A stretch of 64,000 nt of DNA. Origin: Kryptolebias marmoratus. Taxonomy: Eukaryota; Chordata; Actinopteri; Cyprinodontiformes; Rivulidae. The stretch spans positions 17,888,208-17,952,207 of the forward strand of contig NC_051449.1 of assembly GCF_001649575.2 (NCBI RefSeq), read 5' to 3'. Shown here one piece after another: positions 34,736-48,237 of the stretch. The stretch's first letter is position 1; every line of letters begins with the position of its first letter. Below the pieces are notes generated by a model. That model was given only the letters and a program-made list of their open reading frames with translations, ran no database searches and was not told where the DNA came from. The translations under genes were made by a program, and so were the position numbers.

Positions 34736-37700
34736 AACAAAAAAAAACTGTAATTGCCTCCAAAAAAGGAAGAGTGAGATGAGATGAAATGTTTTATTCC
34801 GGCCGTGGACCGGAGACAGATTTTGAGCACGGATTTTGTTTTTCACAACAGCAGTTTTCAGCTCCGCTACAGCTGTGTGGAGACGAACAAGTGAACTGAG
34901 AATGATGCTGTCAGAAGCAAAGTTTATGACAGGAAGAGAGCGCAGCCTCCACGTTAGAAATGAAGGAAAAAGAGAGAGACTTTGTGATCCATGCTGCTTG
35001 TTTAAGCCCGACACAGTCAGTAAAGCTGGGATTCCAAAGCAGTTTAATGAGACACGCTTTAAAAAAAATGGAGATTTGAAGCTCAATATTCCTCTCTAGG
35101 AAAAACAAAAAAAAAATTATAAAAATCCATCTAAATCAATTGCTAGCTCATTTTTCTGTGCTCCACTTCTATTTTTCAGACCAGCATTTCTCTGGCTGTT
35201 TCTTGCAGCGTGTAAAAATAGTCAGTGTACAGATACAATACGCTAGGAGGGAGTAATATGATAATAAAAAGCATCAAGGCGTTTCTAGGGCAGGACCAAC
35301 GGAGGAAAACTGCTTCCCAAGAACCAAGCGTGGCTCCCCCCGGTGAGCAGCTCGCATATGGGAAACAAATATAAAACTAAACTTGGAAATTTACAGTCCA
35401 CTTGCAAAGAGACGAATGACAACACTGTGAAGAACAAACAACCTTTGTGCTTAACATCATGTAAGCTGCACGGTGGAGCAGATTCTCCGTCTGAAAGCGT
35501 GCTCTGTCAAGTTCAAAAGATGGCTCCGGCACTGTGAAATCCCTGCCATGTAGGCCAAGCCAAAACAAATGTGATGTCAGCGCCGTAATAAACGAGCTTT
35601 GTGTTTGAGTGCGACCATGATAATTAGTCTCAAGATGGTATGTTGGTGGAGAGAAAGGCTCATGAAATATAGAAGCCGTTTGGCGCACACTCAAGAACAA
35701 ATCTGTATTCTAAGAGCGTGGGCTGTTACACTAATGTTGTACACAGTTCAAATCTGGCAGAGGCACAGTCAGGAAACTTTGTTTGGAGGAAAGATGCTGA
35801 CGGTTCCAGGCGAGCAGGCGAGGGAAAGATTACTGAGTCAGCGCACGCACGTCGACGCACACACACACACACGTGTCGTCATGCCACACACTCCTGTGGA
35901 AAAAAAGTATTTTCTGTTGACTCGATTGCCAATTCCACCCCCCCACCCTCCCTCCCAGAGAGGCCACGTGCATCACAATTCAAGGTTCCTGACGAAATTG
36001 GGGTCGGCGCTGAACAGAGCGGCAACCGAAGGTCGGGGGAGATGATAATGATGTTTATGAAGTCCAAATCAACAACGTGAGATTCCCCTCTGTATCTCCC
36101 TGTCGGGCGAGCTTCTGTTGTGACCAAATGGGAAATGTCTGCTCGGCAATTTCAGCCGGCATCCTCGTCAAATTGTGTGGCGGGACGGAGGGAGCCATGT
36201 GTGCCATTTAAAGGCGGGCAGGTAGGGGAGACACATTCCTACAATCTAATGCAAGCAATTATAAGATTATTGTCTCAACGCAGAACACCAGCGGGGGGGA
36301 GGAGGTGACATTTTGACAGCATTAATCGCCTCATTCTGAACCTCTTCTGTTTGTTCAGAGAAGCTCGGGAAATCTCCAGCGGCTGAAACGTTGCTGCTGC
36401 AAAAAAAATAAAGAGGCGTAGCAAAGACTTTTGCTGCCCGATGGGTGGGTCAAAAGCTCCTGGTGGGCTCTTTGATTTGAGATGCAAGCTGCTTGCTCAA
36501 ATTGTTACACAGTGTGAATTCGCAGCTTCGGTTCAAACTACCCTCTCTTCTGCCATGACAACCCCTTCTGAGAAACAGCAAACACATTCCAGTCTTCTCT
36601 GGAGGAACCGGGAAATAAAGAAGAGGGAGTGGGGGGGACAACAAAAAAAAAACGAGCTTTTGTATTTGTTTGAACTTTTAGCACTGCCTTCTTCTCTCCT
36701 GTTTTTATTTCTATAGCATTAATTATGCATGCACAGTAAGACTTTTTGATGAGCACATCCAACACGGAGACGTGCAGCTTCAGCAGCCATTTCTGTAGAA
36801 GGGAAACTTGCTGAGCCATGTTCGTGTTTTCTTTGATACTCACCAAACCCCAAAAAAACTGCAAAACAAAATGCTAAACTTAGCCTCTAGCAAATTAATA
36901 GAGGTCACACAGTACAGGCTTACGATGGAAACTTTTAAATTTGAGCTTGTACATTAATGCCGCTGCAGACACCTTAACTAAGATCCTTAACAAACCTTTA
37001 CACTCAAGTTTTAATTTCTCAGACAGATTCCTTCTTTTACATTTTCAAACTCTAGAATCATGTCTTAACTTTTATTTACAAGCTCAAATCCTTAATGGAT
37101 TTACTTTTTGTCTCCAACTAAGGGTGCCAAAGCATAAGCACTAAAGAACCTCTTATTACCATTTGCCCATTATCCTTCTGTTTGTGTCACAGTTCGTGAT
37201 TTGGAACTCCTCCCACAGCTTTGGAAAAAAACCTATACTAACTATATACAAACTGTGCAACTCAATTGGGAACAATGTGTTATAATTTCTGGGACCAAAA
37301 CATAATACGGCATGAACAAAATTTGACAAAAGTGCAAAAGATTTCCACATAAACGATAGAGTTTTGGCAAAATATTAAAAAAACAGCCCATTTTGAAGGT
37401 CTACAGCTTAGACATAACTCACAACGGAAACATTACTGAAAGTTTGAAAAAGTTGGACTTGAAAACGTTAACTGTTCACACACAATAAAGTTGAAGTTTT
37501 GTTTTGGGGAGATTTTCTAAATGTTGAGCTCGCAACCCTTTCAGAAAGTTCTTTCTTTCACAAACTTTAAACTTCTTAAGTAATTTATGCATCAAATACA
37601 TGAGTGTAGAGTGCAATCATCCAAACTCATGACTTCCATTCATTGTAAGCTCAGAAATATGACTTTAAAAATGGAAGCTAGAGGTCTTTTTAAACTTGTT

Positions 37701-37984
37701 GCATCTGTTACACATAATAATTATCATGTGTGATGTCCAGACTCTTCTGCCACATAAACCTTAGGAATTATTTCAATACAATTTATCATTTTTTGCAAAG
37801 TGGGTGTTTGAGGCTTTGGTTCTGCTCTGCATTTCTGTTTGTCTTATCAAGAGTTGTGTCAGAGAGTGACAGACATGAGTGTGCGATTACCATGGTGACC
37901 CTAACGAGCCCCTGGTTTGATTCACCTTACACAGCTGATACATCAAAACATCTGCATTTTGTCAGCTTAGATTATCACTAAAGG
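34736..37984. other. Stretch without a recognisable gene
   Basis: Several overlapping open frames of 80-148 codons at 34.8-36.9 kb run on both strands over the same bases, have no recognisable domain and include CA-tract peptides (35855-35875). 36700-37980 is plain AT-rich DNA. 35230-35600 and 36040-36300 have a conserved-element-like texture but no specific motif I would defend. Confidence 0.45.
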
Positions 37985-38625
37985 TAAACCCAAAATTACT
38001 GACAAGGCTTGGCAAAACAGGACTCAGAACAGGCAGACACAGACAAAGTTTTAAGATGTTTATTGTAGCTGTTAAGCTAGTAGGAATGCTAACACTCAGG
38101 ACGGGACCCTCTGGATGGAAAGGAGGGAACCTCGGAGCAGGTAAGACTACCGAGGGATTTGAGTGAGAGCAGGACAGGTCTGTCAGGAAGGGGCTTAGGA
38201 TAGTGGGAAAGTCCGGGGACAGGCGAGAGGTCGAAGCCGGGAGGTCAGAGAGAGGGAGCCAAATCCAGAAAGGTACGAACCAGAGAGCGTAGTCCGAAAA
38301 GGGGAAGTGAGGTCGCAGGCCAGTGGGCAGAGTCCAGGAAGGTATCCGACGTGGAGTAAGCGAGAGACGAGAGTCGTGGTACAGGCAAGGGGTCGTGATC
38401 GAGGCAGGCATGGACTGTGAAGGAACGCTGGACATCTACTTGGTAAAACCTTTTAATAATCTGGCAATGAGTGACTGAGAGAGGTGAGCTTATGTAGTGA
38501 GTGGAACAGGTGAAGCTGATGGCAGTGATTGCAGAGACGTGGAACTCGGGGGCGTGGCAAGGCTGTGGAAAACTACTGTGACTGGACAGAGAGACTGTGG
38601 CATGGAACTGTGGAACTGTTACAAT
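37985..38625. repeat. Dispersed repeat family C, G/A-rich copy
   Basis: ACAGGCAGACACAGACAAAG, TTTTAAGATGTTTATTGTAG, many CAGG/GAGG/GTCCGG units, then CTGGCAATGAGTGACTGAG, GGAACAGGTGAAGC and GCAGTGATTGCAGAG, a layout I recognise from a widespread teleost repeat whose copies end in a short acute A/G-rich tail. Its minus strand is open for about 160 codons in two frames by composition only. Confidence 0.6.
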
Positions 38626-38839
38626 TACTACTGAGCTCTGTAAAGTTGATGTATGTTTGAATTTTAGACAGCAGCTGCATTGGCACTTTTCAAAAATTTC
38701 TTCAGAAAATGTCCAGCGTATACATACAACACACACATCAACTGAAATGTATGCGATGCTTCGGAAAAGCAGCCATGTGAATCGGAGTGTGTCTGGGTCT
38801 GGTCACCATTACGACAAAAGCGTGGTAACTCTCTCTTAA
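38626..38839. other. Short stretch without features
   Basis: No coding signal. Confidence 0.5.
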
Positions 38840-38861
38840 ACACACACACACACACACACAC
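38840..38861. repeat. CA microsatellite
   Basis: 22-base CA tract. Confidence 0.95.
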
Positions 38862-38959
38862 TGACCCAAAACTGATGCTACCGACCCTGAACGGCTGCTA
38901 CACACCCAATTACAATCAACTCCGGCGCTCAGAGCTCCTCGAGCCCAGGGTATCGATGA

Positions 38960-39155
38960 TTCATTTTGTGTTTTATCAAAGAAACAGGAGTGCCATTAAA
39001 AAGAGATCAGTCAGCCACCGGGCATGAGGAGTCTGCTTCTAATTGGCCATTCATCAAAAAGCCTTCTCAAGTAGATCGCAGCCCTGAAATATCACGCATG
39101 ACAACTGAACTGCACTACATTAATTACGCTACTGATGAACCTCCAGCTCTGTGAC
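38960..39155. promoter_or_regulatory. Candidate conserved non-coding block
   Basis: Single-copy-looking segment with GTTTTATCAAAG, GCTTCTAATTGGCCATTC and CATTAATTACGC homeodomain-type motifs. No credible coding frame. Confidence 0.25.
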
Positions 39156-42015
39156 TTACCCCCTTATGATTTCGGGGGGGGGGCTAGAAATCGCACAGAT
39201 GCACACACACGCACACCTGGACACAGGCACATGTGCAACCGTGAGCTCTCCTACAGCTTTCATTAAAAACACGGTAGAGTGGATTACATAAAAGAAGTGG
39301 TGATGCTGATTACTGTAATTTGACATTAAGATAACAATGAACAAGCAGTGATTGGTTTGTATTTTTAGCCCCAGATACCTTCCCTGAGGTGCTGCCATTT
39401 CATGTGTTCAATATCATCAGTCAACCCTTTCAAAAGATGTTTTCAAGCGTTACACTTCTCAGCAGGTCCGGCATGTTTCACAGTGACGGATCCTTGGTTT
39501 AATGTTATACTGTAGTAACTGTCTCCTGGTTGCCTTTGTTCAAATTAGCAGCCATCAGGACACACACAGATGAAGAGTTTTGAGCTCCGTCTCATTCCTC
39601 TCAAGCACATGAGGGGAATTCTCCCTTTCATCCATTTCCTCACGCACTCTAACTAGACAGTTTTCGGTCGAGTCTCAAAATTATGCACGGCGGCTTTCTG
39701 GCTTCCCACACAGACATAAGCACGCACAGGACACGAACAGCTGCACATCCGCTGACAATTCATCCATCTCTGAACCTCTCATTTTCTGGTTTGAGCGTTT
39801 TGGTGCTCCTCTATCATTCTGACTTGCTGGATCAGCTGGGGTCTGGTTTAGCACTAAGCAGCTGCCCAGAGGCCAAGAAACAGAGGCAACTGCTGTTAGT
39901 GTGGTTAGAGAGCTGATCCGGGGTTAAAACATGCATAAAAAAAAAAGCCACATGCAAGATCGTCTGTATCCGAGCACACGCAAACACATTTGTCTGTTGT
40001 GTCTCCTGCAGGCACAAGACTGCTGAGGAAGGATTCTTCTGAGAGAAACCCAGATCGTGTTTGATGTGTGGATAATGATTTGGGAGAGGCAACAGCAACA
40101 CCTTCCCCACATCCAAGCCTCACTGAAGCCCGAAACTGTTTTGTTGACTTGAACATAAAGAGAAAAAAAACAGGAATTGAAAGCATTACAGGGCGTGAAC
40201 GACGTAGCTCTGAAGTCTTGGATGTGCAGATTGTTGCTAAACTAGCCTGTCTGTGAAGCTCCTTCTGAACGCCAAGAAGAAAGACGCACGTGGGCTCGCG
40301 TCTACAAAGAGCACCCCGTGGGAATCAAAGTTTTGCTCTTGCAGACACTTGCGCATGTCAGTCCCTGAACAGGAGCTCTGAACTGGGCACCGCTGCTATC
40401 AGTTAATCATTGTCAAACAGTAATTCAGTATGTAATGTGCCTCTAGGTCCCTAAGACGCAGAGGAGCAGAAACACTGTCTACATGGGGGATGCTAAGCTC
40501 AGTCGGTGTCCTGCAGGACTGCCTATTTAACGCAGGAATAAGCCAATTATCTTCGTGGAGGAGGCAAATTTACAATAGGATTTGCTAAATTCCTACAGGA
40601 CTCCCATGTCAGGGGTGGCAGCTTATGCTTGTAGGTTTTCTTCTGTCGTGCCCCCTCCGTTTCAAAAGCACACGTCTGCAGGTGCACATCATCACCAGCC
40701 CTCTCAAATGCCTCAGCAGTTGCTCACACTTCAAGCACACAAAGCATTCGATCAGAGTTACCGGCAGCCTTGATATCATCATCCAAAACACCAGAAGTGA
40801 CAAAAGCCACCAGAAATGAGTTTACCCTCAATCAAAGCAGTCAGTTGTTCAGAAAAATAGTTCATTTTTCCGAGTCTAAGTTTCATTTATAAGTGCTTTT
40901 TGCAGTCATCGGTACCTCTTGTTGCGAAGCTGATTAAATTGCTTCTGAACCGAGTTCAACCACGGCGAAATTATTTAAGCAGCTTCAGACAGAGCATTCG
41001 GCTTCCATGTGTGTTGAGAAATAAGGGCGAGCGAATGGGAATTGAAAGAAGGCTGTGAAATTGAAAATGCCGTTCCGTCACGTGCTTTAAAACTAATCAC
41101 GTCAGTGCAAGGTCTAAATAGAGGAAATCTAATTTACCATTCAATATTACAATTTTAGATTCCGTGCGCTGGAGCTCTAATTGTGGCCTCCTTCGTTTTT
41201 GTGCAGCTCAGTGAGATTTGACCCTCCTCATGGATTCCGCCCTCATTATCCCTGCACATGGAAGTAATGCAAGCTGGACCGGGTGACTGATACGCCGGTT
41301 CTTTGATCTGTTCCTCACTTGTACACCTCTGTCCTCCCAACACCGTGACTCATTATTTATAGGAATCTTGTCTGCTGTGTTTTGAAACAGGCAGATCTCC
41401 ATGCATTGTTTTTTTTATCGGGAGTACTCGCTTGACTTGAGTTATTTTATTTATTTGATGTGATAATATAACAATATAAAACCTAAACAAACAGGTTAAC
41501 AGTTAAGTTTTTGACTGCTAACTAGACAGGCTAGTTTTTACCTGAGGTGAAATTAGTTGCTCATACACCAAATAAAATAGTAAATAGTTATTTTGCGAAT
41601 GTAACTTAGAACCTGTGACATGCATTTCAATAAAACATTTATGGTTTAACAAGCAGGCCAACATGCTTTTTTACAACAGAAAGTAACATTAGCTTAGCCC
41701 CAGACTGACCGGACAACTAAGCTAATATAGGCTACATGAAAGCTTATCTTTACCTATATGTGTTAGGAGGCATGATATATCAGCAAGACCTTTTTAAATC
41801 ATTAGAAGACTTGTTTTTTATTAGTATTATTATTATTATTATTGTAGCCTTTGTGCAAGCTAATGTTGCCTAGTTAGAGTTCACCAAGTAATGGGCATTT
41901 GAAGGCTTTTAGCTAGCATGTTATACATTGAGAGCTATGAACAGTTTAGCATTTCAAGCCCACTAACTTCAAGATATGCAGTTTCGAACTGTCTAGATTT
42001 TCTATATTTGCTTAG
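39156..42015. other. Stretch without a recognisable gene
   Basis: Short open frames only. 40920-41110 has conserved-element-like texture (GATTAAATTGC, AAATTATTTAAGC). A TTA tract lies at 41820-41843. Confidence 0.45.
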
Positions 42016-42019
42016 TTCT

Positions 42020-42305
42020 GTTTTATTCGTTGATAGGTAAGAAGTGGGGTATTCCTCAGACATGTTGGCGGCCCACTGGAGGTCCAACACAGAAACACAC
42101 AAACCAAACAGCCATACGTGGTCACAGTCGCCCCTAAAGTCAATTTAGAATCTCCAGTTATCCTAATATGCATGTTTCTGGACTGTGAGAGGAAACCGAA
42201 GTACTCTGAGACAACATGCACAAGGAGGATATGTAAACCACACAGAGCCACCACTGACATTCAAATCTGCAGCCTTCATAGGTGACATTGCAAACCTGCA
42301 TCATC
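42020..42305 (+). repeat. Dispersed repeat family D, partial diverged copy
   Basis: TAATATGCATGTTTCTGGAC, then GTGAGAGGAAACCG, ACATGCACAAGGAGGATATG and a CGTGCAACCC end follow the right half of the family seen at 49.5-50.2 kb. Confidence 0.65.
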
Positions 42306-42955
42306 GTGCAACCCAAGACTTGTAACTCAGAAGCCAAATGTTAAAACTGAATTGCATGTGTCCAAACACGGTGAGGCTCACATCCAGCTAGAACCCATAT
42401 TCTTGTTCCGACAAGCCGTTGTCAAGAGTTTGCAACACAGATCGCTATGCACCCTGGTATGATAGAAGTATGCAGCACAGAAAAGAGCCGCCGCTCAGTC
42501 TTCCTTTCATGTCAGCTAATGTTTGATATACAGCAATTTATTCTGAGTTTTATTTGCACACAGAAAAAGCTCTGCTCAGTGGCCTGCAGCACATTATTTT
42601 TAGATGTGTCTGAGTGAGAGCAAGAAAAACCTCTGTAACCTGATGCATCGTTTGAGATTTATGTTATAGTTAATGTTTTGTTGTGATGAAAAAGGTGAAT
42701 ATTTAATGAGGTTTGCTAGGATGCTTGTACGTGCTCTTCTTACGGCGCAAGAAAAATGAAATCAGCCATGACTGAAAGAAGATGATCAGACTTTAAAAAA
42801 AAAAAACAGCAGATTTAATCCCAGCATGCAGTTAGCCATTCAGTAATGCCTTATGAACTAGTGATGAAAACCTCATGAGATGAAGAACCAGACTACACCA
42901 GTGACTGAGAATTACCTGATTAATATTACTGAATAATTCCAAAACGTTACAGATT
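42306..42955. other. Stretch without a recognisable gene
   Basis: No coding signal and no recognised repeat. Confidence 0.5.
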
Positions 42956-42959
42956 AAGG

Positions 42960-43380
42960 GCCTAGCATTCTTTGAAGGGATGCATATTACTTCCCATCTT
43001 TTATGCCAACTAAGATAATCTCATACTGAGAACTGATGCAATTATAGCTGTTTTGGCCAGATCTTGAAAAGGACACGCACAGTACCAAGTGATATTGCAA
43101 GATCTTGCACTCTGATCTGTTAGCACTCTGAATATGTGTTGGGAATGAGTCTCAGCTACTACCACATCAAATATGGAATCGATATCTGGAAGACTGACTG
43201 AGTTACAGCCGTTTTTGTGATTGTTTAAATTCATTAGCTTAGGCCATCTTTAAAGGGGTTGACTCCAAAAGTCAACCAGTTATAGATGTATTTCCAATAA
43301 TTATGAGATATTCTGCGTACTCTACAGACAAAATAACACACAAAGGCAAAAACATTATCGCCCACCTTTTGCCTTTCAGT
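42960..43380 (+). repeat. Dispersed repeat family A, single-unit copy
   Basis: GCATTCTTTGAAGGGATGCA and TTTTATGCC start, a GAGTCTCAGCTACTACC core at about 43150, GTTACAGCCGTTTTTGTG, GGCCATCTTTAAAGGGGTTG, and a CAAAGGCAAAAACATTATCG end. Confidence 0.75.
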
Positions 43381-45415
43381 AATGAACAATAAAAACTAAT
43401 CAGAACAATGCCAAGCACTGTGTTTTTTAGGAACTACAGAAGCTGTTGTTTTTCTGCCTACAAACATGGAGTCATTGTTGTCTTTTGAAAGTAGCATAAG
43501 AAAACATTCTGTACCTTTGATTATGACTCATTTCTATTCAAAATAAAATGACAATAGATTATTTTTAACTCTCTGCTCCACAATTCAGTCACTGGGGGGA
43601 TTGCCCAAAAACACTCACATGTGCACACAACCAACAGTCCTACAAACTTTCTCGTTCAGTCACTGTCTGACTCCCCTGCCCTCTTTTTTCCATTTCTACA
43701 CAGCAGGGTATAAATGATAATACACACAACACACATACACACACTGACGCCAACACACTCAGCCTGCGGCAGCCTCCGGTTTTTCTGTATTACGTCTCCA
43801 GTGAAGCGAGCTGCTGTACTTTCTTTTCCACCAGAGTCCTCCTTCATTCCACCCATTCAAAGAGCCATCTACCATCAAACTGGGACTTGCATCCACCAAT
43901 CTATCTCAGAGATCCAGTCCACCCAGGCAGCAGTGCAGACCCCCTGCTGGGAGCAGAAAAAGAGAATGTGTTTGCATTTTTTTTTTTTTTTCAAGCTGAA
44001 AGGGAATAAAAATGAGGAAAAACCTAACAGTGTGTCTGGAAGTGTGCACACTTTGCTTGCAATATGGACAAATGGATGAGTGTTTTGTTTGTTTTTTAGG
44101 ATACCTGCATGTGGATTTATGCACCCCACCTACCACGTGCACTGTCACACGCATCCAAGTGAACAGCGCTGTTGATCTTTGACCCATCATACCGTGACTG
44201 AGGCTGAACCACCATCCCACAGGCTTCCACAGGGCAACAAAAAAAAAAAAAAAACACTGCACCACTAGACATTTCCTCCAAATGACCCTCTCCCAACCCC
44301 CACCCACGCTCCCATCACTCCGGAGAGGGGCGGCCCTGTGTCTCGGCTCAGCACCACCAAGGCTGGGGTCAGGATGTCCTGCTCCAAATTCCATCTGGGA
44401 AGGCTGGAGGCATCAATATTCAAGAATGAAGACGAAAAATTACAAAAAAAAAAAAAGCATGAAGGATGTTCATGCTAATTCCCTTTCCTTCTTCCTGAGA
44501 GACGCTTGCCTGGTGAAACCGCTGGCGAATTTCCATTTCCCGAAAAAGTCAGCATCAGCAGTGATGTGTCTTCGCCTCCTTTAATGCACGATCGCCGTCA
44601 AAGGGCACGGAGGGAAGGTATAGTACATCATCCCCTATATCCATCCGGAGAATAAAAGAAGCGTCACGTGTGGGTGAGAAATGGCTCATCAGTCACTTGC
44701 CTTGAGTAGGTAATTGGAGATGATATAGTTGAGATCCAGCTCTGAGCAAAGTCAACGCGGAGTCACAGGCCTTATTACTCACTCTTCAAAAGCCTGGCAC
44801 CAGAGGAAAAAGCACTCTGCTGAAGGTTTTGCGCAGCTCTTTCTATTTTCATCGTGCCTGAAAAGCAAGAGGAAGGGAGCAAAGGCAGGATCTGAAGCGA
44901 CATTAGATCGAGGAAGCTCCTTGTTTCCTTTCCTGTTTGAAACAGTCGGGAAGGGAGTTGAGCCACCGCGCTATCTCCGTGCTCAAGGGCCCTGGGAAAT
45001 GTTCATGTGTCGAGCACTAAGCAGTCATTTCCTTGTTCTTCATGAAGATCCCTGGGAGGCCATGTTGTCTGATTCATTTCACTGAATTGTCAGCTAATGA
45101 ATGGTACGCAGCCATCGACTGCCACACGCACACACAAAGCAAAAGCCCCCTGGGGGGGATCATCACGGGGGTTCTCTCATTCTCATTAGAAGGGAATCAA
45201 AAGGAAAGACGGGACTCACTAATAATTCATCATGTCCCCTGCGTGGGGTGCAAGTAAGGCTACATTCTCCTCCACAGAGTGGAGATCAACATGATCGGGC
45301 ACATCTGTAATGCACTGACGAACTGTGATTGAGTCGATAAAAGAAGAGAGGCCAAGGAAAAAGTTGTTAGTACGAAATCTGTCACCCTGCTATACCGTGT
45401 ACCTTAAGGTACTCA
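43381..45415. other. Stretch without a recognisable gene
   Basis: Open frames at 43.7-44.6 kb overlap on both strands and lack domains. Poly-T (43978-43992) and poly-A (44238-44254, 44441-44456) runs interrupt them. 44640-44760 and 45090-45330 have no recognisable feature. Confidence 0.45.
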
Positions 45416-45996
45416 CTGGGCTGCAACTGTTGGAGACTCATTAGCAGCTCAACATTATGAGAAAATAGGTAAACTTTCTTGTGGGGTCTAAGTGTTTGTG
45501 ACCAATTGACCAGATAGTCGTGAAGTTGCATTTTGAGCGGCCAGTTTTTGAAAATCACGACTTATTGTTGGGTGCACGGCTTGAAAAACTGTATTCTAAG
45601 TTGGGCAGTTTATTTAGTTGCCTAACTCTGTCCACATCAGCTCTATTTGCACCGGAGTGTATGTTAGAAATTAGGACAAAACCGATTTGGACCACAGTTT
45701 TTCAATCATTATTATTTATTATCTTGTGGATTGTTTGATCTGGACATTAGCCTCAGCTGTTTTCTTGTTAGAGGAGAGCTCCTGTGCAGCTGTGAAAGTA
45801 CACTATTGAGACAGGTTTGAGCAGCTCACGATGACTCTGTGACTATTTTGAGACTACTCTTTTTTTTTTTTTAGCATGTCCAAAACTCAACTGCCAGCGT
45901 CTGCAACTCAAGTGAGGTCATTCAGAAGTACCCGCAAACATGTCAAGACATTTTGGAGACTCCTTAACGAACTTGTCACTGACAGTTGCAGCCCAG
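45416..45996. mobile_element. Probable MITE with 15-bp perfect terminal inverted repeats
   Basis: CTGGGCTGCAACTGT at 45416-45430 is repeated exactly in inverted orientation at 45982-45996, bounding 581 bp. A GGAGACTC motif lies just inside both ends in direct orientation. The GGGCTGCAAC start resembles termini of fish hAT elements. I see no clear target-site duplication, so the exact boundary or age is uncertain. Confidence 0.55.
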
Positions 45997-47230
45997 ACAG
46001 AAGATACCTTTAGCCAGGAGAGGCAGCAAGCCTGTAAAAATGGTTGGAATTTAAAAAAAAAAAAAAACATTCAAGACAGGCCTCCTTGAGTGTCCACTGT
46101 TGGTGTTGCTTTCACACAATCATCTCTGCTAACTGGTTCTTTGAGTGTTTCTTGTTCCAACAGCCTCCTTTCTAGATTCTGTTCTCCGGGCAGCTTCATC
46201 ACCAACACAAGACTGTGACTCAGTGCAACCTGTTTCCACCGGCTCTCCTTTTCCTCTCCATCCCTCTAACCCGCGTTCACCCCTTCAGCAACTCGCCCCT
46301 CTTTTTAATCGAACCCTCCCTCCCTGGTACACATCCCCTCCTTCCCTCCCTCCTTTTATATCTTCCTTTTTACTCCCCCTTCCCCACTCCCCATCTGGGT
46401 AAACACAATTGCTGTTCGCTGTAAACAGCTATTAACTGCAAACTAACACACAGGCTGGCACGTAGCGGCATTAGAAGGACGGGACGCCTCTGCCTCCTTT
46501 GATTTGCTCCAAATAAAAGTCTCCCAATGTCACAGCTGCTCCTGGAGTGTGTGTGTGTGTGGGGGGGGGGACTGCAGACAAGTGCTTGTGTAATCAAAGA
46601 AACTGATGCGCAGAGATCATCACATTCACAAACAAATCATGGCTGGACGTGTGCGTGGGCAAATGCTGGGGGTGTTCGCACAGGGATCTTTAGTACATGA
46701 GCTTTCCACAAACATAAGCAGAACATGAGCTTTCCACAAACATAAGCAGAACTCACACCGAACAGAACCATTACAGTCACTTAAGGCTCATAAAGCATGT
46801 GTGTGTAAGTGTGTGTTGTGGTGGTGGTAGTGTGTGGGGGGGGGCATGTATAACATTAGCTTTTATGTGATCAACAAGAGGCTGTAAGAGCAAAGATGTT
46901 TCACTTGAGAACTGACCTGCAGATGCAGAGATGACTCTTTCAGCACTCCCTTTTGCAACATGGAGAAATTATAAACATATAGAGAGAGAGAGGTAGACAC
47001 GGCAGACCCACTTTTCTTGTTCCTACAAAAATATAGTACACAGCAGGCTGTGATAATCGATATAACCTGAGGAGGCAGGTCATAAATCCAGGCAAATGTA
47101 TTTCCCGGGAGGGCAGTGGGTGCTTAAGGTCTCACGCAAACATTATTACATTTGTGCGCAGAGAGAGGGGGTGAGGATTTGGATATTTTTTCTTCTTCTT
47201 CTTTCTTTCTTTTTTTTTTTTTTGCAAAAG
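45997..47230. other. Stretch without a recognisable gene
   Basis: Pyrimidine-rich 46150-46400 and short GT/G tracts at 46545-46570 and 46797-46844. A perfect 28-bp direct duplication lies at 46695-46750. Confidence 0.45.
46695..46750. repeat. 28-bp perfect tandem duplication
   Basis: The unit starting ACATGAGCTTTCC occurs at 46695-46722 and again, identically, at 46723-46750. Confidence 0.97.
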
Positions 47231-47401
47231 CACATCCGCATTCCCGACCCCCGTGGTAATGAAGCCAAATCTAGTTATTATCACCGACTTATAGGGTCGC
47301 GTAATGAATGGGTGCAATTAAGCGGTGGGGTTTTGAAGCGACTCGCAGCCGACCAACCTCATTAGAGACGCGCCGAACCGCGGAGAAGGTACTAAAATTA
47401 A

Positions 47402-47428
<27 letters not shown>
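47402..47428. repeat. AT microsatellite
   Basis: 27-base AT tract inside the CpG-rich region. Confidence 0.95.
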
Positions 47429-47432
<4 letters not shown>

Positions 47433-48237
47433 AAAGGTTCGTGTCTGTCGGGCGCTGCGTCCGTCTGGTATTAGGTGGACTCGCAGCTCGCGCGTAAATA
47501 TTTATTTTATATACAGATTTCTTTTTGTTTGTTTTGCGCCTGTCCGGTTTGCGCAAAAAAAAGGAAAAAGAAAAAAGAAAGTGCCATCCCTCTCACCTTG
47601 CGGTCAGAGGCAGAACCTGAAAAGGGCAACAAATCTGCTCGGATCAATAAGAGGATGTAGCCGCGTCGATTTGACAGCAGTTATCGTGGAGGCTTAAATT
47701 CCCGCACATGCAGGCGCAGAAGAGTCCGAGCGGACAGGTCTGTCTGAGACCCCCACCGGGTCTCTACGTGGGTCCATCGTCCATAAATGCTACATCTAAT
47801 CCACCTCGGTCCTTCTTTTAGGAGTAATTTGACACTTTGATTGAATTATTGTACTTTTGGCGACGCAGACCGCCCCGTCTTTGCGCACGGACTCGCTCCA
47901 TCCTGGGAATTCTCCACATGCCTCTAATTCACTGTGAGGTTGTGCTGACATCCCATCTCCCCTGCGCGATTCCTAAACGATTTTTTTTTCTTTTGGTCGG
48001 GCACGAGTCGTGATTTTATTTGCAGCCGGATCCCAGGTGAATGTCAACACCGTGGTGCCAAAGAGCAGCCCGGGAGTAAAAAAAACAAAAACGGATTGAA
48101 GGGGAGCTGAGCTGCCCTCACTCAGACCGAGCTAAAGAAATAAGAGAGGAACACAGCAAGCGTTCATGCTCATAATGTTCATAAATAGTGATGGATCGGG
48201 CTAATTGGTGTACAAAATAAATCAATACATAATTTAC

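Noticed and set aside
35599..36080. Overlapping 120- and 148-codon plus-strand frames
   Set aside because: Two frames open over the same bases, both running through a CA tract with His-Thr repeats, so this is compositional.
37962..38736. Two minus-strand frames of about 160 codons
   Set aside because: They cover the family-C repeat and its edge, overlap each other in different frames and contain no domain.
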